Below, in pieces: positions 9,460 through 19,527 of a DNA stretch of 55,003 nt (its first letter is position 1; the number at the start of each line of letters is the position of its first letter). The stretch is from contig JADJQA010000035.1 of NCBI GenBank assembly GCA_016712985.1, forward strand, positions 1 to 55,003, read 5' to 3'. Under the pieces are notes generated by a model. It ran no database searches, was not told where the DNA came from, and worked only from the letters and a program-made list of their open reading frames with translations. The stretch is from Sulfuritalea sp. GTDB lineage: Bacteria > Pseudomonadota > Gammaproteobacteria > Burkholderiales > Rhodocyclaceae. The translations under genes were made by a program, and so were the position numbers.

Positions 9460-10254
9460 CTACGGCCTGCTCCTGCCGAGCAGTTCGATCAGGTAATCGG
9501 CCGGGATCGCATAGCTGATCCCCGATGGATGTTGGAGCACGGCTTCCTTGGTCGATTTGACGAACACCATGTTGACGATGCCGAGCACTTCGCCGGTCTC
9601 CGCGTCGTACATCGGGCCGCCGCTGTTGCCGGGATAGGCGGTGGCGTCGAGCTGGAAGACCGGAAAGGATCCGCTGCGCAGGCGTCGAAGCGACTGTTCA
9701 TTGAGTTCGCGGACGTTGCCGCCGGGCAGAACGATCGGGGTAATGGCCGAGATCAAGCCGCGATGGCTCACCGGCGAATAGCCGAGCGCCCCGCCGATCG
9801 GGAAGCCGGTGAAGGCGATTTCCTGGCCTTCGCGCACGGTTTCCGAGGCCTTGAGTGTCAGCGGGGGCAGCGGCGTGCCGCTGAGCTTCAGCAGGGCCAG
9901 GTCGTGATCCTTGTCGATGCTCTCGATGCGCGCCTGGCGTTGCCGCAAGCTGGCGCCTTCGCGAACCAGTACGGTCAGGCTTTCCTGCGCCTCGGCGTCG
10001 CCTGGCGCCGGCAAGACATGGGCGTTGGTGGCGATGGTCAGGCCGTCGCCGACCACAAACCCCGTTCCCCGAAGGCGGAACGCCGGGCTGCGCAACTTGT
10101 TGAAGGTGCCGACGACGACGACGGAGGGCTTGATCCGGGCGACAACGTCGGGCAGCCCGGCGCACACCTCCTGCGTGGCAAGGATCAGTCCCAGGAATGC
10201 GCCGGCAAGCCGTACACAAAGCCACTGCGGGGCGCCGCGCCAGCCGCGGATCAC
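9460..10254 (-). CDS. Exported trypsin-like serine protease
   Basis: The 264-residue protein starts with an export signal (hydrophobic residues about 12-30, cleavage near A-G-L-P) and then a chymotrypsin-fold protease domain. The catalytic triad can be read as His in A-T-N-A-H-V (near 78), Asp in D-K-D-H-D-L-A-L-L (near 116) and Ser in G-N-S-G-G-P (near 213). It has no PDZ domain, so it is a short DegP/HtrA relative probably acting in the periplasm. Its ATG overlaps the stop of the lytic transglycosylase gene upstream by four bases (ATGA), so the two are coupled. A role in envelope protein processing in the XrtA locus is inferred from the neighbours. Confidence 0.85.
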   Translation of the reverse strand: MIRGWRGAPQWLCVRLAGAFLGLILATQEVCAGLPDVVARIKPSVVVVGTFNKLRSPAFRLRGTGFVVGDGLTIATNAHVLPAPGDAEAQESLTVLVREGASLRQRQARIESIDKDHDLALLKLSGTPLPPLTLKASETVREGQEIAFTGFPIGGALGYSPVSHRGLISAITPIVLPGGNVRELNEQSLRRLRSGSFPVFQLDATAYPGNSGGPMYDAETGEVLGIVNMVFVKSTKEAVLQHPSGISYAIPADYLIELLGRSRP

Positions 10255-11189
10255 GAGGTCTTGCGCTCGGCCTTGCGCCGCAGGATTGCGTCAAGGTCGG
10301 GGGAGGGGGCGGTCACTGCCTCGTCGTAGGGATGTGCTTCGCGGGGGAAAAATCCCAGAATGCGCTTGACGTAGTCGCGCGTTTCTGCGTAAGGCGGGAC
10401 GCCGCGATAGCGGTTGACGGCGCCTTCTCCGGCGTTGTAGGCCGCCGCGACCAGCGCGACATCGCCGCGAAAATAGGCCAGCAGCCAGCGCAGGTAGGCC
10501 AGGCCGCCGCGGATGTTCTGTTCCGGATCGAAGGGCTTGCGCACATTGAAGCGAGCCGAGGTTTCCGGGATCAACTGCATCAGACCCTGGGCATTCTTTT
10601 CCGAAACGGCGCCGGGGTTGAAGTTCGATTCGGTACGGGCAATCGCCAGCGCCAACAGGGGCTTGACGCCATACTCCGGGGCCAGTTGGTGGATCAGTTC
10701 CACCATCTTGCGGACCTTTTCGTTGTCCATGTTGAGCTTCAAAGCGGACGGCAGCGGCTCTTCGATGACGTCGGGTTCCATGCACTTGGGCATGGCTGCC
10801 GCGGGCGTGCTGATGAAGCGCAGCATCTTGCGGGAAGGTTCATGTTCCTTCTTGACCGCGAAGTCGAAGAAGAAGGCCGCCAGCGCATCGTCGCGCGGCA
10901 CGCCGCGCCCGTTGGCATACATCCAGCCCAGGCTGTAGGCAGCCTCCGGGTCGCCGGCCTTGGCGCCTTCGCAGTACAGCGCGACGGCCTTGGCAGGATC
11001 CTTGGCGACGCCCTCGCCGTGTTCCAGCGCGCGGCCCTGTTCGCGCAATCCCTTCAGCTCGGCTTCGCTGCGCGTCGCCTGGGCAAGAGTCGGCGCCGGC
11101 AAGACGGCGATTGCCAGACCGCAAATCGCCATCCGTCCTGCAATCCGGAGGGCGTCAGTGCGGCGGGTGGGCTTCGGTAGTCTGTCCAT
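10251..11189 (-). CDS. Lytic transglycosylase with Sel1-like repeats
   Basis: After a signal peptide (about residues 1-36, ending A-L-A-Q-A type) comes a Sel1/TPR-like region (about 40-120, with Y-S-L-G-W-M-Y-A-N-G-R-G-V-P) and a C-terminal SLT domain (about 165-290). The SLT domain shows the catalytic Glu in A-R-T-E-S-N-F-N-P, the G-L-M-Q-L-I-P-E-T motif and the A-A-Y-N-A-G-E-G motif. Such enzymes cut peptidoglycan to form 1,6-anhydro-muramic ends and often open space for envelope-spanning machines, which fits a nearby secretin and EPS exporter. It lies 12 bases downstream of prsT on the same strand and overlaps the protease start, so prsT, this gene and the protease probably form one transcript. 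Confidence 0.9.
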   Translation of the reverse strand: MDRLPKPTRRTDALRIAGRMAICGLAIAVLPAPTLAQATRSEAELKGLREQGRALEHGEGVAKDPAKAVALYCEGAKAGDPEAAYSLGWMYANGRGVPRDDALAAFFFDFAVKKEHEPSRKMLRFISTPAAAMPKCMEPDVIEEPLPSALKLNMDNEKVRKMVELIHQLAPEYGVKPLLALAIARTESNFNPGAVSEKNAQGLMQLIPETSARFNVRKPFDPEQNIRGGLAYLRWLLAYFRGDVALVAAAYNAGEGAVNRYRGVPPYAETRDYVKRILGFFPREAHPYDEAVTAPSPDLDAILRRKAERKTS

Positions 11190-11201
11190 TGCGGCGGGTG
11201 A

Positions 11202-13973
11202 TCACAGTCCTTGCAGGAGTTTGCCGACTTCGGCCTGGCCGGCGAACTTGTCCCCGAGCTTGGCCAGGGTTTCGAGTTCTTTCTTGGCATCGGCTTTCTT
11301 GTTGGCCTTGATCAGGGATTTTGCCAGATTGAAGCGTACAGCGGTAGCTTGCGGCGCCAGTTCGACAGCCTTGCGCAGCAGGTCGAGACCACGCTCGAAG
11401 TCACCCTTGTCGACCAGCAACACCCCCAGCGTATCCATGATCGCGGGCTGATTGGGCGCGAGCTTGTTGGCTTCTTCGGCGTAGGACAGGGCCTTGGGAT
11501 CGTTCAACTGGCCCAGCGCCCAGGCCAGATTGTTGAGCAACGCCGGGTTTTTCGGCTGATCAGCCAGCAAGGCGCGGTAATGGGTCACGGCGGTGGCGTA
11601 GTCTTTGCGACCGTTCGCCGTGTCGGCGAGGAAAGCGCGGAACTTTGCGTCCTTGGGATGCGCCTTCAGCCAGGAATCGGCGAAACGGGTGCTTTCCGCG
11701 GTTTGTCCGCCGGCGTTGAGGGCGATGTACAGGCGTTGCGCCAGGTCGGTCGAATTTTCGGCGAGTTTCAGTCCTCCCCGATAAGCGATGGCTGCCTCGG
11801 CCCATGCCTTCTGGGCGACATGGACATCGCCGGCGATCACGTAGCCGGCCGTATCCTTGGGGTGGGTTTTCTGCAACTCGCGGGCGCGATTGAGAGCCTC
11901 GGTAAAACGGCCGGCATCGAGGTCGATCATGATCATGGCACGGTGCAGCGCGATCGAGTCCGGCTGGACGGCAAGTCCCTTGTTGATGCTGGCGCGAGCC
12001 AAATCCTTGTTCTTCGCCGCCATTTGAATCTCCGCCATGCGCAGATAGGGCTGGACTGCGTTCGGCAGAAGCGTGGAGAGCTTGCCGTAGTGGGTCAGCG
12101 CCTGGCTGGTATCACCGGTCTGCTGCATGACGCGGCCGGCGAGATCGAGGATTTCCGGCTTCTCCGGCAGTGCGGCGAGCGCGTCCTTCACGGCCGCCAC
12201 GGCCTTGGCGTTATCCTTCTGCGCCATGTACAGATTGATTTGGGCGACACGCGGCGCCGGATCTTCCGGTGCGGCGGCGATGGCCTTGCCGAGGATGGCG
12301 GAAACTTCCTCGGGTTTTGCTCCGGAGCGCAGGCGCAGTTCGGCGCTCGCCAGCAGGGCCGAGACATTCTTCGGATCCTTGGCCAGTACGGCCTCGAAGC
12401 GCTTGAGGGCGTCTTCCGGCTTCTTTTCCGCCAGGTCGATGCGGGCGAGGCTGGCGGCGGCGGGGAAATAGGCTGCATTCAGAACCAGCGCACGCTCGAA
12501 GCTTGCCCGCGCACCCTTGATGTCGCCTTTGGCGGCCAGTGTGTTGCCGCGCAGGTTGAAAACCATCGGGTTGTCCGGCTGCTTCTTTTCGAGCCGCGCG
12601 ATGGCGCCCAGGGCCTTGTCGAACTGCCGCTGCCGCAGGGCCGAGGAAATCAGCGCCATGTCGGCGGTGACGCCTTCATCGCCGGCGGCAATCTCCTCGA
12701 GTTCGCCGAATGCCTGCTCGGAGCGGCCGAGTTGCATCCGGGTAAGAGCCAGCGCGGTGCGGTTGCGGGCATTCTTGGGGTCGACCTTGGCGGCGCGGGC
12801 GAAGAATTCCTCGGCAAGCTGGACTTCGCCGTTCTGCATATAGACCTGGCCGGCCAGCGCCAGCCAGGAGGGACTGGTGTCGTCTCCATGCAGCACCGGC
12901 TTGAGTGTCGCCAGCGCCTTGACCGGCTGGCGGGACCGCAAGTAGGAAAGCGTCAGCCCACGGCGTGCCATATCGAGTCCCGGAGCGGCACTCAGCGCCT
13001 TGCCCAGGTATTCCTGCGCCTGCACGTCGGAGCGGTTCTCGTAGGCGACCATGCCGGCCATCTGCAAGGCCAGCGGGCTTTTCGGCGTGACTTTCAGCAG
13101 GGCTTCCGTCGCCGCTTTCGCCGCCGGGAAATCCTTCTTGGTGTAGGCGAGCAGCGCCTTCATGTACAAGGTCTGCGGGTGCTTGGGTACGGCCTTTTCC
13201 ATCGCCTCGAACTGCTTGGCGGCGAGATCCGGCTTTTGCTGCCCCAGATGCGTCATGATGATCGCGGCGTGAGCCGAGATCAGCTTGGGATTGATCGCGA
13301 TCGCCTTGCCATAGGCTTCGACCGCCTCGTCGCGCTTATCCGAGGCGCGCAGCAGATCGGCCTTGAAATGCCAGGCGTCGGCATTTTGCGGCGCCTTTGC
13401 GAGAATCGCCTCCACGGTTGCAAGGGCACCGGGCAGATCCTTCTGGATGGCCTGGAGTCTCGCCAGTCCCAATTGCGCGCGGGCATAGTCCGCACTGGCT
13501 TTCAGGGCATCCTCGAAGGCAGCGCGCGCCTTGTCGAACTGTCCCAGCGAGGCGTACGCCTGTCCCAGCGTGGCTTTCAGGTCCGCCACTGTTTCGCCGG
13601 TGCCGGGAACCTTGTTCTCATACTGTTCGAGAAGCTTCTTGGCCTGTCCCTGCGCCAGCATTGCGCGGGCCAGCACCGGAACAATCTGGTCCTCGGCAAA
13701 CTTCAGATCGAGCGCCTTGCGCAGCTCGACCTCTGCTCCCACGGCATCGCCGCTGTCGAGCAGCGCGCGGCCGAGCAGAAAGCGGGCTTCGGCCGAATCG
13801 GGATTCGTCGACAAAACGTTCTTGAGCTGGATTGTCGCCGCGGGCGCGTCGTTCTTGGCCAGGTAATCCTTGGCCGACGCCAGCATGGCCTCGGGAGAGC
13901 CCTTGCCGCAGCCGGCAGCGAGGAGTGTCAGCACCAAGGCAGCGGCGCCAAGGACTTTTCGCGGGGTCTGCAT
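11202..13973 (-). CDS. prsT: PEP-CTERM system TPR-repeat lipoprotein PrsT
   Basis: The protein has a lipoprotein signal with lipobox L-A-A-G-C near residues 18-22 and then a very long array of TPR-like helical repeats to its end, about 920 residues in all. This length and layout match the XrtA-associated TIGR02917 PrsT family. It is expected on the periplasmic face of the outer membrane and probably scaffolds polymer export or sorting; its exact function is unknown. I chose ATG 13973 rather than 14003 because it places the basic n-region directly before the hydrophobic core, though neither start has a clear ribosome site. prsR lies about 215 bases upstream on the same strand, separated by a REP-like repeat. 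Confidence 0.92.
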   Translation of the reverse strand: MQTPRKVLGAAALVLTLLAAGCGKGSPEAMLASAKDYLAKNDAPAATIQLKNVLSTNPDSAEARFLLGRALLDSGDAVGAEVELRKALDLKFAEDQIVPVLARAMLAQGQAKKLLEQYENKVPGTGETVADLKATLGQAYASLGQFDKARAAFEDALKASADYARAQLGLARLQAIQKDLPGALATVEAILAKAPQNADAWHFKADLLRASDKRDEAVEAYGKAIAINPKLISAHAAIIMTHLGQQKPDLAAKQFEAMEKAVPKHPQTLYMKALLAYTKKDFPAAKAATEALLKVTPKSPLALQMAGMVAYENRSDVQAQEYLGKALSAAPGLDMARRGLTLSYLRSRQPVKALATLKPVLHGDDTSPSWLALAGQVYMQNGEVQLAEEFFARAAKVDPKNARNRTALALTRMQLGRSEQAFGELEEIAAGDEGVTADMALISSALRQRQFDKALGAIARLEKKQPDNPMVFNLRGNTLAAKGDIKGARASFERALVLNAAYFPAAASLARIDLAEKKPEDALKRFEAVLAKDPKNVSALLASAELRLRSGAKPEEVSAILGKAIAAAPEDPAPRVAQINLYMAQKDNAKAVAAVKDALAALPEKPEILDLAGRVMQQTGDTSQALTHYGKLSTLLPNAVQPYLRMAEIQMAAKNKDLARASINKGLAVQPDSIALHRAMIMIDLDAGRFTEALNRARELQKTHPKDTAGYVIAGDVHVAQKAWAEAAIAYRGGLKLAENSTDLAQRLYIALNAGGQTAESTRFADSWLKAHPKDAKFRAFLADTANGRKDYATAVTHYRALLADQPKNPALLNNLAWALGQLNDPKALSYAEEANKLAPNQPAIMDTLGVLLVDKGDFERGLDLLRKAVELAPQATAVRFNLAKSLIKANKKADAKKELETLAKLGDKFAGQAEVGKLLQGL

Positions 13974-14059
13974 GGGGGGGAGCTTCAGGTGGTTGGCGGT
14001 CATGGCGTGGTTGAAACCCTATGTACTGTTTACGAAAGTGCGGAACAAGCCCAAGTTCG

Positions 14060-14080
14060 TCCCCAGATCAAGTCCGGGGC
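14060..14080. repeat. REP-like palindrome between prsT and prsR
   Basis: TCCCCAGATCAAGTCCGGGGC is an imperfect palindrome followed by A-G-G-C-C-A-T-T-C-C. It resembles the elements at 9196-9214 and 46229-46249, and a second inverted pair (CACTGGC/GCCAGTG) lies near 14127-14142. It could stabilise or attenuate the transcript between the two genes. Confidence 0.5.
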
Positions 14081-14188
14081 AGGCCATTCCGGAGCAAGCC
14101 GGAATCCAGTGTTTGCAGACCATGGACACTGGCCTTCGCCAGTGTGACGGACTTGTTCAGTGGATCCTTGGCGTGGTCGGAAAGCCAG

Positions 14189-15550
14189 TTAGTCGGTGAT
14201 GCCGATACGGTGCATCAGATCATACAGCGTGGGCCGGCTGACACCCAACAACTCCGCAGCCTTGACGATATTGCCATCGCAGCGCGCCAGCGCGGCAATG
14301 ACAGCGCGTTTTTCGGCTTCTTCGCGAGCCCGGCGCAGATCGAAAACAGCGTTTTCATGCTTTTCCCCGTCATTGAGCTCAAGATCCTCGGCCGTGATCT
14401 GGTTCTCGTCGGCCATGATCACGGCGCGCTTGATGCGGTTTTCCAGTTCGCGCACATTTCCCGGCCAGGGGTGATTCCCGATGGCCCGCATGGCGTCGTC
14501 GCGCAACAGCATCGTTCCACGCTTCTGTTGCTCGGCAAAACGGCGGACAAAGGCATGCGCCAGCAACTCGGCGTCGCCGACGCGGGCGCGCAACGCCGGG
14601 ATATTCACCACGATCTCAGCGAGCCTGTAGTATAGATCCTCGCGGAAATGCCCTGACTGGATAAGCGTTTTCAGGTCCTGATGGGTCGCGCAGACAATGC
14701 GCACGTCGATCGGTATTTCCTGCCGCCCGCCGACTCGCTCGATCACGCGCTCCTGCAGGAAGCGCAGCAGCTTTGCCTGAAGTTGCAGCGGCAAGTCACC
14801 AATTTCATCGAGCATCAGCGTGCCGCGATTCGCCGTTTCGATCTTTCCGACGGTCATCTTGGCGGCGCCCGAGAACGCCCCCTTTTCATAGCCGAACAAC
14901 TCGCTTTCCAGCAGGTTTTCCGGGATCGCTGCGCAGTTGATCGCGACAAAGCGTTCGTTGGCTCGGCTGGAAGCATCGTGCAGGCCGCGCGCCAGGACTT
15001 CCTTGCCGGTGCCGCTTTCTCCGAGCAGCAGCACCGTGGCGCCGGTATTGGCGACCTTCTCCATGGTGCGGCAGATACGCAGCATCCCGGGATCGCGTGT
15101 GATCAGGGCGCCCAGCGCATCGGGCTGGCGCATTGCCTGCAAGCGGCGGTTCTCGCGCTGCAACTCGAACAGCCGAAACGCCCGATCGATCGTGAGGGCA
15201 AGAATCTCCGGCTCGAAGGGCTTGGCGAAAAAGTCGTAGGCGCCCAGCTCGATTGCCCGCAGGGCGTTGGTCTGATCGTTCTGGCCGGTGAGGACGATCA
15301 CCTTGGTTTCCGGGGCTAGCTCCAACAACTGTTCGAGCAGCAGAAAACCTTCCGATACCGAGTCAGGATCCGGCGGCAGCCCGAGGTCCATCGTGACCAC
15401 CGCCGGCACATGACGGCGAACCTGCGCCAGGGCCGATTCGCGGTCCTCCGCGAGGATCGGATCGTACTCATCGAAGGCCCAGCGGATCTGCTTCTGCAAC
15501 GCAGGATCGTCTTCGACGATCAACAATCTGCGCGACTTTTCATTGCTCAT
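14189..15550 (-). CDS. prsR: Sigma54-dependent response regulator PrsR
   Basis: The 453-residue protein has a receiver domain (about 5-125, with the D-D pair, phospho-acceptor Asp in V-T-M-D-L-G and Lys in F-A-K-P-F), an AAA+ domain (about 155-390) and a Fis-type helix-turn-helix at the end (G-N-I-V-K-A-A-E-L-L-G-V-S-R-P-T-L). Walker A is G-E-S-G-T-G-K-E and Walker B is L-M-L-D-E-I-G. The sigma54-contact loop reads GAFSGA instead of the usual GAFTGA. It is the PEP-CTERM-box response regulator (TIGR02915 type) thought to activate XrtA-linked promoters through RNA polymerase-sigma54. Its ATG overlaps the end of prsK by four bases, as expected for a two-component pair. Confidence 0.93.
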   Translation of the reverse strand: MSNEKSRRLLIVEDDPALQKQIRWAFDEYDPILAEDRESALAQVRRHVPAVVTMDLGLPPDPDSVSEGFLLLEQLLELAPETKVIVLTGQNDQTNALRAIELGAYDFFAKPFEPEILALTIDRAFRLFELQRENRRLQAMRQPDALGALITRDPGMLRICRTMEKVANTGATVLLLGESGTGKEVLARGLHDASSRANERFVAINCAAIPENLLESELFGYEKGAFSGAAKMTVGKIETANRGTLMLDEIGDLPLQLQAKLLRFLQERVIERVGGRQEIPIDVRIVCATHQDLKTLIQSGHFREDLYYRLAEIVVNIPALRARVGDAELLAHAFVRRFAEQQKRGTMLLRDDAMRAIGNHPWPGNVRELENRIKRAVIMADENQITAEDLELNDGEKHENAVFDLRRAREEAEKRAVIAALARCDGNIVKAAELLGVSRPTLYDLMHRIGITD

Positions 15551-17650
15551 GCTGCCTCCAACTGGAGATCGGACCCGGATTGCACTTCGATCAGGGGCAG
15601 GCTCAGCCTGAAGCGGCTGCCGACATCGACCGTGCTGTCAACCGTGATCTTGCCCCCGAGTTCATGGACGTACTGATAGCTTTCGTGAGCCCCGATACCC
15701 ATGCCCGCGCTCTTGGTGGTCTGAAACGGCTTGAAGAGCCTTTCGCGGATGAACTCCGCCGACATGCCCTTGCCGGTATCGCCGACTTCCACGACGGCCA
15801 TGCCGCTTTCCCTGCCCACCGCAATCCATATCTGTCCCGTCGGCGCGGTCGCCTCGATGGCATTTTTGCACCAGATGGCCGATAACGCGCTCGATCCGGT
15901 CTTCATGGCCGCGAGTCACAACCGTTTGGCGAATGTCGAGTTTCAATGCGGGGAACTGGCGGATCTTTGCCGCATGGACGCGCTGCGCGACTTCGGCCAT
16001 GCTGACTCCGCTACCGCCGCTTTCCGGAGTCGTGCCTTCGCGCAACTGCAGCATCAACTGCTTCATGCGTTCGACCGAATGGCTGACCGTGAGCAGCATG
16101 TCGCGCTGGAAGTCGGGGTTGTCGCGATGTTTTTCCGCATTCTTTGCGAGCAGCGAAAGTTGCGTGACGATGTTCTTCAGATCGTGTACCACGAAAGCCG
16201 ACATTCGGTTGAAGGCATCGAACTTGCGCGCTTCGAGCAGCGCCTCGGTGGCCTGCATCTGGGCAAGAAAACTCGCGGCCTGCGAACCGGCGGTTTTCAG
16301 CAGGTCGTTCACTTCCCAGTTGATCTCGATCGGCGTTCGTGAGGTCGCCAGGACCACGAAGCCGATGACTTCGGACACGGTGCGCAAAGGAACGATCAGC
16401 CAGGCGCCGGGGACTTCGCCCAGCCAGGCAGGCAGGGTAAGCCCCTGATAGCGACTCGGGCGAAAGCGATACTCCTCGAGATTGATCACCCATCCGCTAC
16501 GTACGATGAACTTCATCAGCGAGCCATCTTCCGGCTCGCCGGCATTCGACTCGGGCAGGTTCCAGCGCGCGCGCTGGACATATTGTCGAGCGTGCGGCTC
16601 CTTGAGCCAGAGCGTGCCGGCGGGGCTTTCCACCATGTCCGCCAAACCGCGAATGGCCCTTTGCCCCATCGGATCGGTCGAGTTTTCGCTGGCCAGGGCC
16701 TTGGTGAACTTCTGCCATTCTTCCCGGTAGTCGTAGCGATAGCGAAAGAAGTGCTTGCCGACAAGCACGCGCATCGTGGCCCGCGTCGCCGCGGAAAACG
16801 CCAGCAGCATCAGCAGGACGAAGGCCGCGAACAGCAGGACAATCTGTAGCGCTTCGCCCCAGCTGCCGCCCCAGTAGCGCACGTAGTAGCCGGCCGAGGA
16901 AGCCGCGAGCAGGTAGAGGCCGACGATGACCAGGGTCGTGGTGTGGAAGACGGCATTCTGCGAAAGCGCGACCTTGAGCTTCTTCCGCGTGCCGGCGCGG
17001 AAGACCGTCAGGATTATCAGCGGCGCCATTGCCGCATAGGCGAAGCCACGCACCGCGTAGACGGTTTCATCCATGCGGTTGAACAGCAGGGTGTTGGAAT
17101 GGAAGTACAGGTCGAAGGCGAAGGCCGCCCCAAGACCGATCCCCAGAGGCTTGACGTTCCAGCGCGAGTCCGCGGTGACATTGCGGAACAGTTGCTCAAG
17201 CAAGACCAGCCCGAACACGACCATCCCGAGGAAGGCGAACTGGCTGGCGCGCAGCAGGCGCGGCGTCGGTCCGGCCATCATCATCAACGCAAGGCAGGCC
17301 AGGCCGAACAGCACCACGGCCGCGCCCGCAACCGCCAGCCGTCGGATTTCCCGGTTCGCCCTGCTCGACGCCGAGTGCAGCAGCAGGAGCAGAAACGCAT
17401 ACCAGGTGGCATAGAGAACGATCTCAAGCAAGCGGTGGATGTGCCACAACGCGGAGTTGCCGGCGAACGCCACGAGAAAGCCACCGAGTCCCCAGGCGCA
17501 GCTCGCCATGGCCGCGACGGACAGTGCTTTCGAGGCGTTTTCGACATTTCCCGCGCGCTGGCGCAGCAACAGGTAGGCAGCCAGCGCGAAGTAGCACGCC
17601 CCGGTCAGCCCGTAGCTCCACAACGCGATGCTTGAGTTGCTGGTGTCCAT
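15547..17650 (-). CDS. prsK: Membrane sensor histidine kinase PrsK, one frameshift
   Basis: From ATG 17650 the protein has eight to ten N-terminal membrane helices (about residues 8-300), a GAF-like region (about 315-500), a phospho-acceptor region with S-A-F-V-V-H-D-L-K-N-I and a C-terminal HATPase domain. The layout is that of the XrtA-associated PrsK family (TIGR02916), partner of PrsR. The frame breaks in the run of five T at 15863-15867. Dropping one base turns L-V-Q-K-C-H into L-V-Q-N-A-I-E-A, the N-box, and joins the rest of the HATPase domain (G-K-G-M, G-M-G-I-G) to the stop at 15547. A homopolymer error is the likely cause. It starts two bases after the patatin stop. Confidence 0.9.
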
Positions 17651-17652
17651 CG

Positions 17653-19527
17653 TCAGGTCGCCAATCCGCGCCGCCATGCCGCGGCGAATCCTTCCCGATT
17701 CCGGTGGCGCGGGTTCCGCCGCAGCCAATCCTGCACCCGCGGCAGGCTGTGCCGGTAGCCGACGTCTTCGATTTCCCGCATGCTGCCCCAATCGAGGAAG
17801 TCATAGTCGCCCAGCGGCGGGTTCAGGTAGATGTCGGCCATCTGGCGGGCTCGCTCGACCTCCTTGCGGCTCGCCATGGTCGTTACCTGGAGAATCACCC
17901 GTGAGACGGTCGGCGCATCGATCGGCTGTCGACCTGGCAGAAGGCGGCTCTTGATGTACTCGGCGCCGCTGGGCACTATCTCGTGATTGGCTACGTAGCC
18001 TCTTTCCACGGCAAGGTCGACCGCCACGATCGGGCCGCGCATTTTTTCCCGCATCACATCCACCGGCAGGTTGTTGAGCACGCCGCCGTCGATCAGCAGG
18101 TGCCCATTGTCGAGTACCGGAGGCAGGATGGCCGGCAGGGAAATGCTGGCGCGGACGGCCCGCCACAGCGGACCCTGCTCGTGGACCCGCACCTGGTTTG
18201 CCGAAAGGTCGCTGGACACCGCGAAGAAAGGCAGCCAAAGATCCTCGATGTCCATCGGCAGGTGGGACTCGAGGATTCGATCGAGATGTTCGCCACGAAC
18301 CAGCGACACGATCGGAATCGTGTAGTCGCCCAGCGGATCTTCGTAGGAAAACGCGCGATGCAGTTCTTCGAAGATCTCCCCGTCTTCAAGACCGCGCGCC
18401 AGTCCCGTCGCGGCCAGTGCGCCGAAGCTGGCTCCGCCGATCGCATCGACGGCGATGCCGCATTCGTGCAGCGCGCGGATCGCTCCCAAGTGGGCAAAGC
18501 CGCGCGCGCCGCCCCCGGCGAGGACCAGCCCCACGGCGTTGTCCGAAAGAAACCGGGCGACACGGGCGACGCTGTTGTCGTCGCTGATTCCTACATGGTA
18601 GTGGCGCTTGACGCGGCGCGGGGCGAGCCAGTTGCGGGTCTCTGTCGGCGCCCTGGAATCCTTGTGGATCAGCACCAGCTCGACATCCGCGTAGGAGCGT
18701 TCGGTACCGATCGTCTCGAACATCCAGCGCTCGAGTTCGGTGATTTCCGGACCCATGGCGGCATCGGCCAGCATGGCGATCTTGTCGGCATAGCCGTAAC
18801 ATATGCGCGTCCACGAACTTGGCACCGGGTCGGTTTCGAGCAGAACGAAATCATAAGCCCGTTCACAGTCGTCCAGCATGCGTCCGTAGTTTTCTTCGGC
18901 TGCACCACCGAGCCGCTGCGCCGCTTTCCGGGAGTTGAGGTGGAGTACCGATCCGAAGCGCAGCAAGGCGTGCCGCAGGCCGCGGGCGAAGCCGGCAATC
19001 GGGACGCCGCGGTGAATCGGCGCCAGCATCACCGTGCGCGTTACCTGTTTGCTCGCAATATGCCCCTGCGCCCCCGTGACGCGCGCAATGATCATCTTGG
19101 CGATGTTGTGGAAGGCCCGCGGATGCCTTCCCACCACGGACTCGATGTCGGCGCGGTCTATCATGCCGAGCGTGGTGTCGCGCACGGCGATGACCGTCGC
19201 CGCGCGGCCCGCGTCGGTCAGCATGGACATTTCACCAACGGCGTCGCCGGGTTGCGGATAGGCCACGATCCGTTCGTTACCGTCCGTCATGCCAACGCGC
19301 ACCTGCAGGCGGCCGCTGAGAACGATATGCATGCTGGTGCCAGCGTCGCCCTGCCGGTAAAGCGTGTTGCCGACGTCGAGTTTCACCGGGACTACATGCG
19401 AGAGAAGGCCCTGCAGGGTTTCATCATCGAGTTGGCCGCAAAATCTGGCTATGGCGTTCTTCAGGATATCGGCATAGCCGTCCAGGCGCGCCGCATCGAC
19501 GTTTTGGGCCGGACTCGCTTGCATCAT
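17653..19527 (-). CDS. cNMP-binding-domain patatin-like phospholipase
   Basis: An N-terminal cyclic-nucleotide-binding fold (about residues 25-145; L-Y-R-Q-G-D-A-G-T, then P-G-D-A-V-G-E-M-S-M-L) is followed by a linker and a patatin lipase domain (about 325-520). The lipase domain shows the oxyanion motif G-G-G-A-R-G-F-A-H-L-G, the nucleophile elbow G-A-S-F-G and the catalytic D-G-G-V-L-N-N. This is the architecture of bacterial NTE-like phospholipases, which hydrolyse lysophospholipids or phospholipids at the membrane. The cNMP pocket lacks an obvious R-A-A-T phosphate-clamp upstream context beyond G-R-A-A-T, which is present, so ligand binding is plausible. The start overlaps the stop of the cyclase-like gene (ATGA), implying coupled expression. 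Confidence 0.88.
   Translation of the reverse strand: MMQASPAQNVDAARLDGYADILKNAIARFCGQLDDETLQGLLSHVVPVKLDVGNTLYRQGDAGTSMHIVLSGRLQVRVGMTDGNERIVAYPQPGDAVGEMSMLTDAGRAATVIAVRDTTLGMIDRADIESVVGRHPRAFHNIAKMIIARVTGAQGHIASKQVTRTVMLAPIHRGVPIAGFARGLRHALLRFGSVLHLNSRKAAQRLGGAAEENYGRMLDDCERAYDFVLLETDPVPSSWTRICYGYADKIAMLADAAMGPEITELERWMFETIGTERSYADVELVLIHKDSRAPTETRNWLAPRRVKRHYHVGISDDNSVARVARFLSDNAVGLVLAGGGARGFAHLGAIRALHECGIAVDAIGGASFGALAATGLARGLEDGEIFEELHRAFSYEDPLGDYTIPIVSLVRGEHLDRILESHLPMDIEDLWLPFFAVSSDLSANQVRVHEQGPLWRAVRASISLPAILPPVLDNGHLLIDGGVLNNLPVDVMREKMRGPIVAVDLAVERGYVANHEIVPSGAEYIKSRLLPGRQPIDAPTVSRVILQVTTMASRKEVERARQMADIYLNPPLGDYDFLDWGSMREIEDVGYRHSLPRVQDWLRRNPRHRNREGFAAAWRRGLAT

Noticed and set aside
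11211..14147. Very long (978-codon) + strand open frame opposite prsT
   Set aside because: It is the antisense shadow of a GC-rich TPR gene; the prsT frame has a lipobox and clear repeats.
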